This document shows positions 8,995 through 18,701 of a DNA stretch of 64,000 bases, piece after piece. Made by a program: the position numbers and the translations under genes. Under the pieces are notes generated by a model. That model searched no databases, was not told where the DNA came from, and was given only the letters and a program-made list of their open reading frames with translations. Source of the DNA: Saprospiraceae bacterium (GTDB taxonomy: Bacteria > Bacteroidota > Bacteroidia > Chitinophagales > Saprospiraceae); contig JADJVK010000024.1 of the NCBI GenBank assembly GCA_016710625.1, positions 12,378-76,377 on the forward strand. The letters are read 5' to 3'. Every line of letters begins with the position of its first letter. The stretch's first letter is position 1.

Positions 8995-10908
8995 TTATTT
9001 CTTCGTTTCATCAACTTCTTCATATTCAACATCTGCAATATTGTCATTGCTGTTGTTGTTTTGATGGTTAGTTGATTCTTGATCTTCTGTTGGAGCACCA
9101 CCTTGTTGCCCATTTTGATAAAGATTTTGACTAGCTTCTTGGAAAGCATTGGTTAATGCAGTTGAAGCAGCTTCTATTTTATCAAAATCATTATTTTTAT
9201 GTGCCTCTTTCAATTCTTCCAAATGTTGTTCTACTTTTGCTTTAGCATCTGCAGGTAATTTATCTCCAAATTCCTTCAATTGCTTTTCAGTTTGGAATAT
9301 TAAACTATCTGCCATGTTTAATTTCTCAACATTTTCTCTAGTTTTCTTGTCGCTATCTGCATTTGCAGCAGCTTCCGCTTTCATCTTTTCGATTTCTTCT
9401 TTGCTCAAACCAGTAGAAGCTTCGATTCTAATATTTTGTTTTTTACCCGTTCCTTTCTCTAAAGCTGATACATTCAAGATTCCATTTGCATCCATATCGA
9501 AAGTCACTTCCACTTGTGGAACACCTCTTGGAGCAGGTGGAATTCCATCTAAGATGAATCTACCAACCGTTCTATTATCTCTTGCCATCGGTCTTTCCCC
9601 TTGTAGGATATGAATCTCTACTGATGGTTGATTATCTGTAGCTGTTGAATAAACTTTAGACTTTTTAGTTGGGATAGTAGAGTTAGCTTCGATTACTACA
9701 TCATAGATTCCACCCATTGTCTCAATTCCCATAGATAATGGTGTAACATCTAATAACAATACATCTTTGATATCACCGCTTAAAACGCCACCTTGAATAG
9801 CTGCACCAATCGCAACAACTTCATCAGGATTTACTGATTTATTTGGTTTTTTGCCAAAAAAGTCTTCTACAGCTTGTTGAATTCTTGGAATTCTAGTAGA
9901 ACCACCCACTAAAATAACTTCATCAATTTCGTTAGCAGAAATTCCAGCATCTTTAATTGCAAGTCTGCAAGGCTCTAAAGTTCTTTTTACTAACTCATCA
10001 GATAACTGCTCAAATTTTGATCTTGTTAATTTTACCACTAAGTGTTTCGGAACTCCATCAACAGCAGTGATATAAGGAAGATTTACTTCAGTCTCAGCAG
10101 AAGATGATAATTCAATCTTAGCTTTTTCCGCAGCATCCTTTAATCTTTGTAATGCCATTGGGTCTTTTCTCAAATCAATATTTTCTTGAGATTTGAAAGT
10201 GTCAGCCAACCAGTTGATGATCACTGCATCAAAATCGTCTCCACCTAAGTGAGTATCACCATTTGTAGATTTTACTTCAAAAACTCCATCTCCTAATTCT
10301 AATATGGAAATATCGAAAGTACCACCACCCAAGTCATAGACTGCAACAGTCATATCTTTGTTTCTCTTGTCCATACCGTATGCTAAAGCAGCAGCAGTTG
10401 GCTCATTGATAATCCTTTTGATATGTAATCCTGCAATTTCTCCAGCTTCTTTTGTTGCTTGACGTTGAGAATCATTGAAATAAGCAGGAACAGTTACTAC
10501 TGCTTCAGTTACTTCATGTCCTAAAAAGTCCTCAGCAGTTTTCTTCATTTTTTGAAGTACCATTGCTGAAATTTCTTGTGGAGTATAAGGTCTTCCGTCT
10601 ATATTTACTTTTACTGTATTATTGTCTCCTTTTTCTACAACATAAGATGATAGACCAGTTTCTTTATCTACTTCACTGTATCTATGTCCCATATATCGCT
10701 TAATTGAAGCAATTGTTCTTTTGGGATTTGTAATCGCCTGACGTTTTGCAGGATCACCTACTTTACGATCACCATTATCTAAAAATGCTACAATTGAGGG
10801 GGTTGTTCTTCTGCCTTCATCATTGGCAATTACTACTGGTTCATTTCCTTCCATTACAGCTACACATGAATTCGTAGTTCCTAAGTCAATTCCTATTATT
10901 TTACCCAT
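8995..10908 (-). CDS. dnaK: molecular chaperone DnaK (Hsp70)
   Basis: This 637-residue Hsp70 starts with the conserved [21 protein letters not shown]. It has the second phosphate-binding motif ([15 protein letters not shown]), the adenosine motif ([14 protein letters not shown]), the interdomain linker [16 protein letters not shown] and the substrate-binding domain. A flexible Gln/Asn-rich tail ends in [12 protein letters not shown], the usual DnaK C-terminus that docks co-chaperones. It folds nascent and stress-denatured proteins in the cytoplasm with DnaJ and GrpE, neither of which is adjacent here. No CIRCE element or clear TAnnTTTG box was seen upstream, so its heat control is not evident from this sequence. 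Confidence 0.98.
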   Translation of the reverse strand: MGKIIGIDLGTTNSCVAVMEGNEPVVIANDEGRRTTPSIVAFLDNGDRKVGDPAKRQAITNPKRTIASIKRYMGHRYSEVDKETGLSSYVVEKGDNNTVKVNIDGRPYTPQEISAMVLQKMKKTAEDFLGHEVTEAVVTVPAYFNDSQRQATKEAGEIAGLHIKRIINEPTAAALAYGMDKRNKDMTVAVYDLGGGTFDISILELGDGVFEVKSTNGDTHLGGDDFDAVIINWLADTFKSQENIDLRKDPMALQRLKDAAEKAKIELSSSAETEVNLPYITAVDGVPKHLVVKLTRSKFEQLSDELVKRTLEPCRLAIKDAGISANEIDEVILVGGSTRIPRIQQAVEDFFGKKPNKSVNPDEVVAIGAAIQGGVLSGDIKDVLLLDVTPLSMGIETMGGIYDVVIEANSTIPTKKSKVYSTATDNQPSVEIHILQGERPMARDNRTVGRFILDGIPPAPRGVPQVEVTFDMDANGILNVSALEKGTGKKQNIRIEASTGLSKEEIEKMKAEAAANADSDKKTRENVEKLNMADSLIFQTEKQLKEFGDKLPADAKAKVEQHLEELKEAHKNNDFDKIEAASTALTNAFQEASQNLYQNGQQGGAPTEDQESTNHQNNNSNDNIADVEYEEVDETKK

Positions 10909-11125
10909 TTTAGTTATATATAAATTTTATTTAATTAATTTAATACAAGCTATATAACAATTGGAATGCCAACCCATTTTTTGATTTTTCAATTGACTTT
11001 TTTGCAGATAAAAGGCAGATTTTATTGAAAATTATAATAAAAATGGCAGAGCTGGGTGACAAAAAGACATGAGATTTCCGAAACGTCTAAATTTGATAAT
11101 TACTATAAAGTTTAGGAATTTAGAA

Positions 11126-11332
11126 TTATTCCTCAGTTTTAATACTGGTTGCATAAGAAATAAGAAGACCAAGGCAAATCATACAAATTCTAATGATTAG
11201 TCCAGTAAGTCCTCCAAACGAATCAACCCAAGTTAGAAAAGTGAAATTTATACCTGTTAGTAAGAACACAAAAGATAACATTCCAAAAATAAAAAGAAAA
11301 AAGCCTATAAATCTGAATATATTCTTTGCCAT
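11126..11332 (-). CDS. small two-helix membrane protein, unknown function
   Basis: This 68-residue protein consists almost entirely of two hydrophobic segments (FIGFFLFIFGMLSFVFLLTG and LIIRICMICLGLLISYAT) joined by a short loop, with a charged C-terminus (SIKTEE). I do not recognise a family. It lies alone in the 550-bp gap between dnaK and the HMG-CoA lyase gene, and its hydrophobic periodicity and clean ATG favour a real gene. The remaining DNA on its dnaK side (10909-11125) shows nothing identifiable. It could be a small envelope-stress or transport accessory protein, but nothing supports a specific role. Confidence 0.55.
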   Translation of the reverse strand: MAKNIFRFIGFFLFIFGMLSFVFLLTGINFTFLTWVDSFGGLTGLIIRICMICLGLLISYATSIKTEE

Positions 11333-11440
11333 TAAGCAGATATTTTTCGTAAAATTAATTCAAAATTAAATTAAATCATGTTTTTTTTGAAATATTCTGA
11401 TAAAACATGTTTCTATAGATAGTTTCAAAATAATATTATA

Positions 11441-11448
11441 TAAATTTG
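11441..11448 (+). promoter_or_regulatory. -7 box (TAAATTTG) of HMG-CoA lyase gene
   Basis: It is an exact TAnnTTTG match 17 bp before the ATG at 11465, implying a very short leader. There is no TTG at the ideal -33 distance. Confidence 0.4.
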
Positions 11449-11464
11449 TTGAATATTTTAGCAA

Positions 11465-12313
11465 ATGTTAAAAATTATAGAGTGTCCTAGAGATGCGATG
11501 CAAGGTATCAAAGATTTTATTGATACCGACCATAAAATAGCCTATATCAATCAATTGTTGAAAGTTGGTTTTGATACTTTAGATGCAGGGAGTTTTGTGT
11601 CTGCTAAAGCTATTCCTCAAATGCAAGATTCAGAAATTGTTTTTGAAAAAATAGATTGGAAAAACTCAAAAACAAAGTTGTTAGCAATTGTTGCGAATGC
11701 AAGAGGAGCTGAAACTGCCACTAAATTCGAACAAATAAGATATATCGGCTATCCATTTTCAATATCTGAGACATTTCAAATACGAAATACGAATGCTACC
11801 ATAGAAGAATCTTTGGATAGGACAAAACAAATTATTCAACTCTGTAATGAGTATGGCAAAGAGCCAGTGATTTATATTTCAATGGGTTTTGGAAATCCAT
11901 ATGGTGATGAGTGGAATGCTTCCATTGTAATGAAATGGTGTGAAAGATTAATAGAACTTGGAGTGAAGATAATTTCATTATCTGACACAATTGGGGTTTC
12001 CAATCCAGATTCCATTTCTTATCTTTTCAATTATTTAATCCCGAAATTTCCAACCATTGAATTTGGTGCTCATCTTCATACTCAACCAACAAATTGGTTA
12101 GAAAAAGTGGATGCAGCTTATAAAAGTGGCTGCCGAAGATTTGATGGAGCATTGAAGGGCTATGGTGGATGCCCGATGGCAAAAGATGACTTGACTGGAA
12201 ACATGCCAACAGAAAATATGATTATGTATTTTAATGCAAATAATATATCCAACACTATAAATGTGGACGAATTGAATAAATCCTTATTACTATCTAGTCA
12301 AATATTTCACTAA
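11465..12313 (+). CDS. hydroxymethylglutaryl-CoA lyase
   Basis: This 282-residue TIM-barrel enzyme of the HMGL-like family cleaves HMG-CoA to acetoacetate and acetyl-CoA, the last step of leucine catabolism. Visible features are the N-terminal ECPRDAMQG (the catalytic Arg-Asp pair), the metal-binding histidines in GAHLHTQP, and the C-terminal active-site loop GYGGCPMAKDDLTGN with its Cys. The last motif separates HMG-CoA lyases from isopropylmalate and citramalate synthases. Length is slightly short but no motif is missing. It sits immediately before a Skp-like lipoprotein gene (52 bp), and the two are not obviously related in function. Confidence 0.92.
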   Translation: MLKIIECPRDAMQGIKDFIDTDHKIAYINQLLKVGFDTLDAGSFVSAKAIPQMQDSEIVFEKIDWKNSKTKLLAIVANARGAETATKFEQIRYIGYPFSISETFQIRNTNATIEESLDRTKQIIQLCNEYGKEPVIYISMGFGNPYGDEWNASIVMKWCERLIELGVKIISLSDTIGVSNPDSISYLFNYLIPKFPTIEFGAHLHTQPTNWLEKVDAAYKSGCRRFDGALKGYGGCPMAKDDLTGNMPTENMIMYFNANNISNTINVDELNKSLLLSSQIFH

Positions 12314-12365
12314 TATTGCCACATTACTTATTTTTGCTTCAAAATAATTAAAATAATAACTATAA

Positions 12366-12965
12366 ATGAACAATTTAACGAAGTTAACGATCATTTCAAT
12401 GATTTCTTTGGGGCTTTTTGCATGTCAACAAAAGAAAACCCAAGACACAACTGCTACTCCAACTCCAACTACTGATACCAAAACAGTAAGTAACGAAAAA
12501 GGCAAAATTGTCTATGTGAATATTGATTCTTTAATGGAAAAATATAATTTTTATCAAGATTCAAAAAATAATTTGGAGGGTCAAATTAAAAATATGCAGA
12601 AAGAAGTGGAAGAAAGAGCTACTTCCATCCAAAAAGAATATGTGGGTTACCAACAGAAAGGTGACAATATGACCCCTGTGGAAATGCAAGCTGCACAAAA
12701 AAGCTTAGCTGCAAAAGAACAAAGTTTAAATGCATACAAAGCAAAGATTGAGGAAAGTATAATGAAGCAACAGCAGCAATTAGACAAAATATTAAAAGAT
12801 AAGATTAATGTTTATTTAGCAAAAAAAGCGGAAGATCATGGTTACGATTACATTTTGTCTTATACTTCAGCAGGTATTGGGATGTTATATGGTAATAAAA
12901 ATTTGGATATCACGAATGAAGTGATAACTGAATTGAATGATTTATACAAAAGTGAGAAGAAATAA
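12366..12965 (+). CDS. OmpH/Skp-family periplasmic chaperone-like lipoprotein
   Basis: This 199-residue protein starts with a lipoprotein signal, LGLFACQQKK (lipobox LFAC, Cys20), followed by a Thr/Pro-rich linker. KIVYVNIDSLMEKYNFYQD and the long charged helix from about residue 60 to 140 (QKEVEERATSIQKEYVGYQQK) match the OmpH/Skp fold, in which two helical tentacles hold unfolded outer-membrane proteins. A lipid-anchored version is common in Bacteroidota. A -7-like box (TATTTTTG, 12329-12336) precedes the start. The family is well supported. The exact client proteins are inferred only from the family. Confidence 0.88.
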   Translation: MNNLTKLTIISMISLGLFACQQKKTQDTTATPTPTTDTKTVSNEKGKIVYVNIDSLMEKYNFYQDSKNNLEGQIKNMQKEVEERATSIQKEYVGYQQKGDNMTPVEMQAAQKSLAAKEQSLNAYKAKIEESIMKQQQQLDKILKDKINVYLAKKAEDHGYDYILSYTSAGIGMLYGNKNLDITNEVITELNDLYKSEKK

Positions 12966-13028
12966 TTATTAAATATGCTTATTTTTTAATCAAAATAGGT
13001 AAAAATCATTTAAAAATATTGAAATGAG

Positions 13029-13059
13029 TTGTCACAAATAAAAAATAGTTGTATATTTG
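13029..13059 (+). promoter_or_regulatory. full-consensus Bacteroidota promoter (TTG-N20-TATATTTG)
   Basis: TTG at 13029-13031 and TATATTTG at 13052-13059 are separated by 20 nt, the ideal -33/-7 spacing. It is the best complete promoter seen in the window, yet it points at no protein gene. The next plus-strand gene begins after 14.2 kb. Confidence 0.6.
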
Positions 13060-13065
13060 TGAAAC

Positions 13066-13131
13066 TATAATAAAATTTAATTGATTTTGTTGAAAAAAGG
13101 TAGCTTGTTGAGATAAGTTACCTTTTTTAGT
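13066..13131 (+). ncRNA. candidate small RNA ending in an intrinsic terminator
   Basis: Downstream of the promoter, about 65 nt lead into a hairpin (AAAAAAGGTAGCTT with AAGTTACCTTTTTT, 13093-13126) with a U-run. The region has no start codon followed by a meaningful frame. The hairpin also serves the opposite-strand DUF1015 gene as terminator, overlapping its stop codon, so it may be only a shared terminator. As a transcript this would be a short RNA of about 65 nt, partly antisense to the 3' end of the DUF1015 mRNA. Confidence 0.35.
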
Positions 13132-14188
13132 ATTCATAAATGATCAATCCATTTCTAATTCTTGGATAAAACCAAGTTGATTTTGGAGGCATTTCAATAT
13201 CCTCATCAGAAACAATTTGAAAATCTTTTATACTCAATGGATGTAATAAGAAAAATATTTCATCCTTTTTGATTTTCTTTTCAAATGCAACAATATTTAC
13301 ATTTCCTTCTATATATTGGATTCTCTTGTCATTTTTGAAATCAGTGATGCCAAAAATATTTAGCAAAATTTCATTATTTAAGATTTCTGTATCTAAAATT
13401 ACTTTATGGTGAAGATATTTTTCAAGAATTTCAGGTTTCCATTTTGCAGCATACCACTTTTTCTTATAAAATAAGATAAACTCATTATTGTATTTAGTAG
13501 CCTCAGCCTCTGATATTTCGTCCAAATCGATATAGTCTAATAGTTTCTTTTTTAGATTTTTCACTTGATGAGCATCGATTAATCGATGATATCCTTTAAT
13601 TTCTAATTGTGAAAAGTCGAATAAAACGACAGGAATATGAGCATGATTTGTCAGTTTTGTTTTTTCATATAATGAGTTGCCAGTAAACATACGATGATGT
13701 CCATCCGCAATGTATAAATGACTGATTTCTTCAATTAATTGAGTCAACTTATTCGATTCAGCAAACCAAAAGGTATGGGTTTCATCATTTATATAACATT
13801 GATAGAAAAGGTTTTCTGAAAGTTTTAGTTTTTCTAATAAGATGGAAAGTTCATCTAATTTTGGATAAGTCAAAAGAATGGGTTTTACAACTGCCATTCT
13901 TTCTTTAAATAGTCTCAAATGTTCTGTTTCTTTATGAGCTAAAGTTTGTTCATGTTTTTTTATAATCCCATTTTGATAATCTTTAAAGGATGCTAAACCA
14001 ATGATTCCTGTATATTTGTTATTTTCGTGTGAAATTTCATAAATAAAAAGGCTTTCTTTGTCGTTTAAATGGAAGTAATTATTGCTTTTTAAATTCGGAT
14101 AAGTTTCACGAACTAAATCTGAAAAGTTATCAGATAATTTGGCAACATTCAAATTTGGATAAACAGCTTTGAAAGGCAATAATTCCAT
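13127..14188 (-). CDS. DUF1015 family protein
   Basis: This 353-residue protein carries the defining motif of the DUF1015 family, IADGHHRMFTGNSLYEK, around residue 185. The N-terminus opens with LLPFKAVYPN and then the diagnostic YFHLNDKESLFIYEI stretch. Family members are conserved cytoplasmic proteins that often sit near phosphoserine aminotransferase or phosphoglycerate dehydrogenase genes in Bacteroidota. That context is absent here. It is somewhat shorter than many members (about 400 residues) but begins and ends normally. It converges on the OmpH-like gene with a shared hairpin between them. The biochemical function is unknown. Confidence 0.85.
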   Translation of the reverse strand: MELLPFKAVYPNLNVAKLSDNFSDLVRETYPNLKSNNYFHLNDKESLFIYEISHENNKYTGIIGLASFKDYQNGIIKKHEQTLAHKETEHLRLFKERMAVVKPILLTYPKLDELSILLEKLKLSENLFYQCYINDETHTFWFAESNKLTQLIEEISHLYIADGHHRMFTGNSLYEKTKLTNHAHIPVVLFDFSQLEIKGYHRLIDAHQVKNLKKKLLDYIDLDEISEAEATKYNNEFILFYKKKWYAAKWKPEILEKYLHHKVILDTEILNNEILLNIFGITDFKNDKRIQYIEGNVNIVAFEKKIKKDEIFFLLHPLSIKDFQIVSDEDIEMPPKSTWFYPRIRNGLIIYEY

Positions 14189-14309
14189 AAAATCATAAAT
14201 TTATGACAATATACATAAATAAATTATCTGAGCAATAAAAACGTTTTTAAAATATAAATTTTCATTAAAGTTATCAAATCAAAAGGGAAGAGCTGCTGCT
14301 CTAGTCCTA

Positions 14310-17300
14310 TTGATTTTCTTTTGTTTACAAAATTATAGTTATGCTCAAATCAATCTTTCTAACCAATTTATAACAAAATTAGAGCTTAAAAAATCGAATC
14401 AATTTTCTGACTCAATACTTTTAGATCCTAACTATACTAATTTATATTTTTCAAATAATCTATTGGTTGACAGAAAATTATATACGATAAATGGAAGAAT
14501 TTTATTGGTTGATGACACTTTGGTGGGAAAAAATATAACGTTGAAAGGCAGGAAAATTACTAGAAATTTGTTTGAAATTTCAAAAAGTTTGGACACGTCA
14601 CTTTTGAAAAAATCATTTAATGGCGGACTTTTAATAACGGAAGAGGATGTGAAATTGCAAAATGATTTATTTTTCAAGAAAAAAGGCTTAGATTATTCAG
14701 GCGTTTATTCAAGAGGAATTAATCTAGGTAACAATCAAAATTTATCGCTTAATTCGAATTTTAATATTCAAATGAACGGTTTGTTGGGTGATGATATTTT
14801 GGTCAATGCGGTTTTGAATGACAATAATATCCCGATACAACCCGATGGTAATACTCAACGATTGCAAGATTTTGATAGAATTTTTATTCAGTTATCCAAA
14901 AATGGGCATGCCATAAAAGCTGGAGATTATGATGTGGTGAAACCTACAGGATATTTTTTAAATTATTACAAGAAATTGCAAGGAGGACAATATTTTAACA
15001 CTTTAAAAATCAATAAAAATTTAACGACTGAAAACCAAGTTTCTTATGCTTTGACAAGAGGGAAGTTTAATCGACAAGAGATAAAGGGAATTGAGAGAAA
15101 TCAAGGACCATATCGTTTGCAAGGGAAAGACAATGAGCGGTTTATCATTATTTTGTCTGGTTCTGAAAAAGTGTATTTGGATGGAAATTTGTTGAAAAGG
15201 GGCATTGATGAAGATTATATAATTGATTATAATAGGGCTGATGTGACCTTTACGAACCGAAAAATAATTACTAATTATTCCAGAATTATTATAGAGTTCG
15301 AATACAATACAGCTTCCTATAATAGATCACTTTGGATAGCAAATACAAAATGGAATTACAATAAATTTCAGTTTTATATCAATGCATATTCCGAGCAAGA
15401 TGGAAAAAATTTGAATAATGGTACAACGTTAAATGAGGAGGCAATCAAAACAATTTCAAATAGTACCTCAAATGAAATAGAACTGAGCGGAATTGAATTG
15501 GCAACCGCAGAATCAAACGACCCAATAAGGTATAAGAAAATTGATACATTAGTTAATGGTAAGATTTTCAGTGTTTTACAATATGACATCTCTGGAAATG
15601 GTTTATATATTGCAAGATTTACGGATGTTGGTACCAATCAAGGGAATTATATTCGGTCGGGAAATTCGATAAATGGGCAAGTCTATATTTGGGTTGCTCC
15701 AAATTCAATTACGGGTATTCCAAGTGGTAACTATGAGCCAATTTATAAATTAATTGCACCTGCTAAAAACCAATTATTTTCATTTGGTTCAAAATACGAA
15801 GATAAGAAAAGCAAAATAGAAATAGAGTATGCAAAAAGTTTGATAGATAGAAATCGTTTTTCAACAATAAAGGATTCATTGAATAATGGAAATGCTTTTT
15901 CAATTAATTATCAGCAATTGATAAATTTTGATACAACAAATAAGTGGAAACTAACCACTAATGCTCATTTTGAAATTTTAGACAAAACCTTTAGATTCCT
16001 CAATCCATTTAGAAATGCTGAATTTACGAGAGACTGGAATATACAAGCTGGAATTTATGAAAATGAATTATTAGGTACCTTAAGTGCTACTATTCAGCAT
16101 TTCAAACTCGGAAGTTTGAGATATGAGACCAACTATTACACTAAAGAAAATGTCTTTAATGGAGCAAAACAAGTTGTCAATTTAAATACAAGATGGAAAG
16201 GATGGGAGAGCATTATTAATGCATCTTACTTAAAAAGCAATCAGTTCAAAACAGAAAATGCAACTTTTATTCGACCCAATATTGAAATTAGTAAAAGTTT
16301 TGGGAAGAAAATAAAATATAAAATCGGTGCAAAATGGGAAATGGAAAAAAATGAAGTAAAAAACAATACTTCAGATTCGATTAATTTGAAGAGTTTTTGG
16401 TTTGATACAAAAAGTGTGTTCTTTCAAAGAACTGAAAGTGAGTCATTTGCATGGAAATTACAATATTCAAATAGAATAGATTACATACCGAATGGTTTGC
16501 TTTTCAAAGAAAATACCAATGCACAAGACTTTAATTTTGAAGGGAAATGGAATCAAAATAAAGATAATGTGCTAACATTCTCATTTATAAAACGGAATTT
16601 TAAAACAAATAATACCCAACAATTGAACAATCTTTTAGGAAGATTGGATCAGCAAGTTTTGATAAAAAAAGGATTGGTGAGAGGAAATTTAACTTATGAA
16701 ATTAGTTCAGGTCAAGAACAAAAAATAGAATATAATTATCTAAAAGTGTATCCAGGGCAAGGCAATTATATTTGGATTGATCGCAATAAGGATGATGTAG
16801 CTCAATTGGATGAGTTTGAAATTGCACCAATTGCAATACAAGCTGATTATATTAGAGTAGTTGTGTTATCGAATCAATTTGTTCCAACGAACAATGTGAA
16901 TTTAAATGCTGCAATATCTATTGATCCAAGAATTATATATACTGAAAAAACAAGTTTTGGTAAAATCATTCGAAAATTTACGATACAATCCAATCTTAAA
17001 GTTTTGAGGAAGATAAGGAGTGATACTGGAGAAAATACTATCAACCCGTTTTCAACAATTAAAAGTGATACTAGTTTAGTGAATTCCACATTCTTATTGA
17101 GAAACTTACTTCAATTCAATCGAAGCAATACTCTTTATGATATTCAATTTACTCAAACAAGAAATTTTCAAAGATTAATTCTGATTAATGGATTGGAAAG
17201 CAGGATTTTAGATGAATTTTTATTTAGAACTAGGGTGAATTATTCAAAACAGTTGTCGAGTATTTTGACTTTGGGATATATCGAAAAATCGAATAATTCA

Positions 17301-17729
17301 CAATCTTTAACTTCTAGAAATTATTTTATTAACACAAATAGGGTAGAGCATCAATTTTTATGGATTTATAAAAGCAATTTTAGAGCAGACTTATCCTTAA
17401 AATATGATTTGCTGAAAAATAAAATTGGGCTAAATGAGCAAGCTAACATCAACAATAATTCAATAGAACTCACTTATAATCAATCTAGTAAAAGTAATTT
17501 TAGAGGAAAAGTTGAGTGGGTAAAAATAAATTATAATGGATTGAAAAATACGGCTTTAGAGTTTATTCTATTAGATGGTTTGCAGAACGGGACAAATTTT
17601 ATATGGAGTTTACAATATGATCAAAGAATTACTCAATTTACTCAATTAAGCATAAATTATGATGCTAGGAAGTCAGAATTAAGCAACACGATTCATAACA
17701 TTCGAGCACAGATTAGAGCTACTTTTTAA
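14310..17729 (+). CDS. large outer-membrane protein, Bacteroidota-specific
   Basis: About 1,140 residues. From about residue 130 the sequence GINLGNNQNLSLNSNFNIQM, then NDNNIPIQPDGNTQRLQDFD, resembles a conserved block of large Bacteroidota outer-membrane proteins. The rest alternates strands rich in aromatic residues and Asn, ending in RAQIRATF, a plausible outer-membrane barrel end. There is no ATG: the given start is TTG at 14310, which leaves only a short signal (FFCLQNYSYAQ). The in-frame codons upstream to the stop at 14229 encode KGRAAALVLLI, completing an ideal signal peptide, so the true initiator is probably a rare codon upstream. Function is unknown; an envelope or secretion role is inferred only from location and composition. 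Confidence 0.8.
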   Translation: MIFFCLQNYSYAQINLSNQFITKLELKKSNQFSDSILLDPNYTNLYFSNNLLVDRKLYTINGRILLVDDTLVGKNITLKGRKITRNLFEISKSLDTSLLKKSFNGGLLITEEDVKLQNDLFFKKKGLDYSGVYSRGINLGNNQNLSLNSNFNIQMNGLLGDDILVNAVLNDNNIPIQPDGNTQRLQDFDRIFIQLSKNGHAIKAGDYDVVKPTGYFLNYYKKLQGGQYFNTLKINKNLTTENQVSYALTRGKFNRQEIKGIERNQGPYRLQGKDNERFIIILSGSEKVYLDGNLLKRGIDEDYIIDYNRADVTFTNRKIITNYSRIIIEFEYNTASYNRSLWIANTKWNYNKFQFYINAYSEQDGKNLNNGTTLNEEAIKTISNSTSNEIELSGIELATAESNDPIRYKKIDTLVNGKIFSVLQYDISGNGLYIARFTDVGTNQGNYIRSGNSINGQVYIWVAPNSITGIPSGNYEPIYKLIAPAKNQLFSFGSKYEDKKSKIEIEYAKSLIDRNRFSTIKDSLNNGNAFSINYQQLINFDTTNKWKLTTNAHFEILDKTFRFLNPFRNAEFTRDWNIQAGIYENELLGTLSATIQHFKLGSLRYETNYYTKENVFNGAKQVVNLNTRWKGWESIINASYLKSNQFKTENATFIRPNIEISKSFGKKIKYKIGAKWEMEKNEVKNNTSDSINLKSFWFDTKSVFFQRTESESFAWKLQYSNRIDYIPNGLLFKENTNAQDFNFEGKWNQNKDNVLTFSFIKRNFKTNNTQQLNNLLGRLDQQVLIKKGLVRGNLTYEISSGQEQKIEYNYLKVYPGQGNYIWIDRNKDDVAQLDEFEIAPIAIQADYIRVVVLSNQFVPTNNVNLNAAISIDPRIIYTEKTSFGKIIRKFTIQSNLKVLRKIRSDTGENTINPFSTIKSDTSLVNSTFLLRNLLQFNRSNTLYDIQFTQTRNFQRLILINGLESRILDEFLFRTRVNYSKQLSSILTLGYIEKSNNSQSLTSRNYFINTNRVEHQFLWIYKSNFRADLSLKYDLLKNKIGLNEQANINNNSIELTYNQSSKSNFRGKVEWVKINYNGLKNTALEFILLDGLQNGTNFIWSLQYDQRITQFTQLSINYDARKSELSNTIHNIRAQIRATF

Positions 17730-18635
17730 TTAAATTTTTCTTTAATAGGATATCTTGTATTTTTTCAACATCCAAATTTGTAATATTTGAAATTAAATTA
17801 AAATCAATACCATTTTTAAATGAAGAGATTACAATTTCTTCAATTGCTTCAATTTTTCCTTCAATTTTGCCCTCAATTTTTCCTTCTTTTTCAATAATTG
17901 TATTGTATTCATAACCTCAGATTTTTTTAAATTGGGTAAATCTTTGAAAAGTTTATCAATTTTTTCAGATTTTAATTTCACAAAATTAAAAATATAAACG
18001 ATAAGTTTTGAATTTAAGTTTTCGTTATTATTTAATAATTTTGAAAAAATAGATACCAAATTACTTTCTAACCAAATTTGATCAAAAAAATGCTTTAATG
18101 CAAGCATATTTACGGCTAAAAATTGATTTTCTAGTGCCCAAAGTTGATTGTCATTTAGTTCTAGTAAGTTATTAAAGATATATTTATAATTTGGTACATA
18201 TTGTATGATCGTATCATCAGCTGTAATGAAAAAATCTTTGATTTCTTGATATTTCCATTCCTCTTTTCCATGATAGAATAAAATTGGAATTATTAATTTT
18301 GGGTTTTCATTATTGGAGATAGATTGTATCCAAGCTGAGGAAAGATAGTGTAATATTTGAAATACTACAAATTTGTCTTTATAGCTTTTATGCTCTATTA
18401 AAATGGCAATCTCAATGTCGAGATTATCAGATTTTATTCTACAATTATATATTATATCTGAAAAGTATGTTTTTAATTGATCATTAATATACGAGGTTTC
18501 CACTAAAGTTAGTGTTTCAAAATCTACCTTATCTGCTATTTCCTTCGGTAGGAAATTTTGCAAATAGTCAATCGCCATTTTTTTATCTTTTAAGATTGAC
18601 TTTATGAGTAGGTCGTGAGGATTATTTATTTTCAT
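17719..18635 (-). pseudogene. Rpn-family recombination-promoting nuclease, interrupted by a 5-bp duplication
   Basis: The N-terminal about 240 residues match the Rpn/YhgA-like PD-(D/E)XK family: NPHDLLIKSILKDKK at the start, then YFSDIIYNCRI and IEIAILIEHKSYKDKF, which hold the Asp and Glu-X-Lys of the active site. The expected C-terminus is in another frame: EKEGKIEGKIEGKIEAIEE followed by a small helical domain ending KKNLIKK at 17719. At 17900-17909 the plus strand reads GTATTGTATT. Removing one GTATT joins the two halves perfectly (VMNTIIEKEGK). As written, the nuclease ends early at 17829 with a lysine-rich tail. Rpn proteins are DNases with roles in recombination and phage defence. Its last bases overlap the neighbouring convergent gene. 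Confidence 0.8.
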
Positions 18636-18667
18636 TCGTAAAAATAAATATTATTTGAAAAAATAGC

Positions 18668-18701
18668 AAAAAAAAGCTGTCATTTCTGACAGCTTCATTT
18701 T
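18668..18701 (-). terminator. intrinsic terminator of lon
   Basis: A perfect stem AAGCTGTCA-TTTC-TGACAGCTT (18674-18695) with T-runs on both sides lies just past the lon stop. Confidence 0.88.

Noticed and set aside
9149..9613. 154-codon plus-strand frame inside dnaK
   Set aside because: Antisense shadow: composition follows the dnaK codons and no homologous motif is visible.
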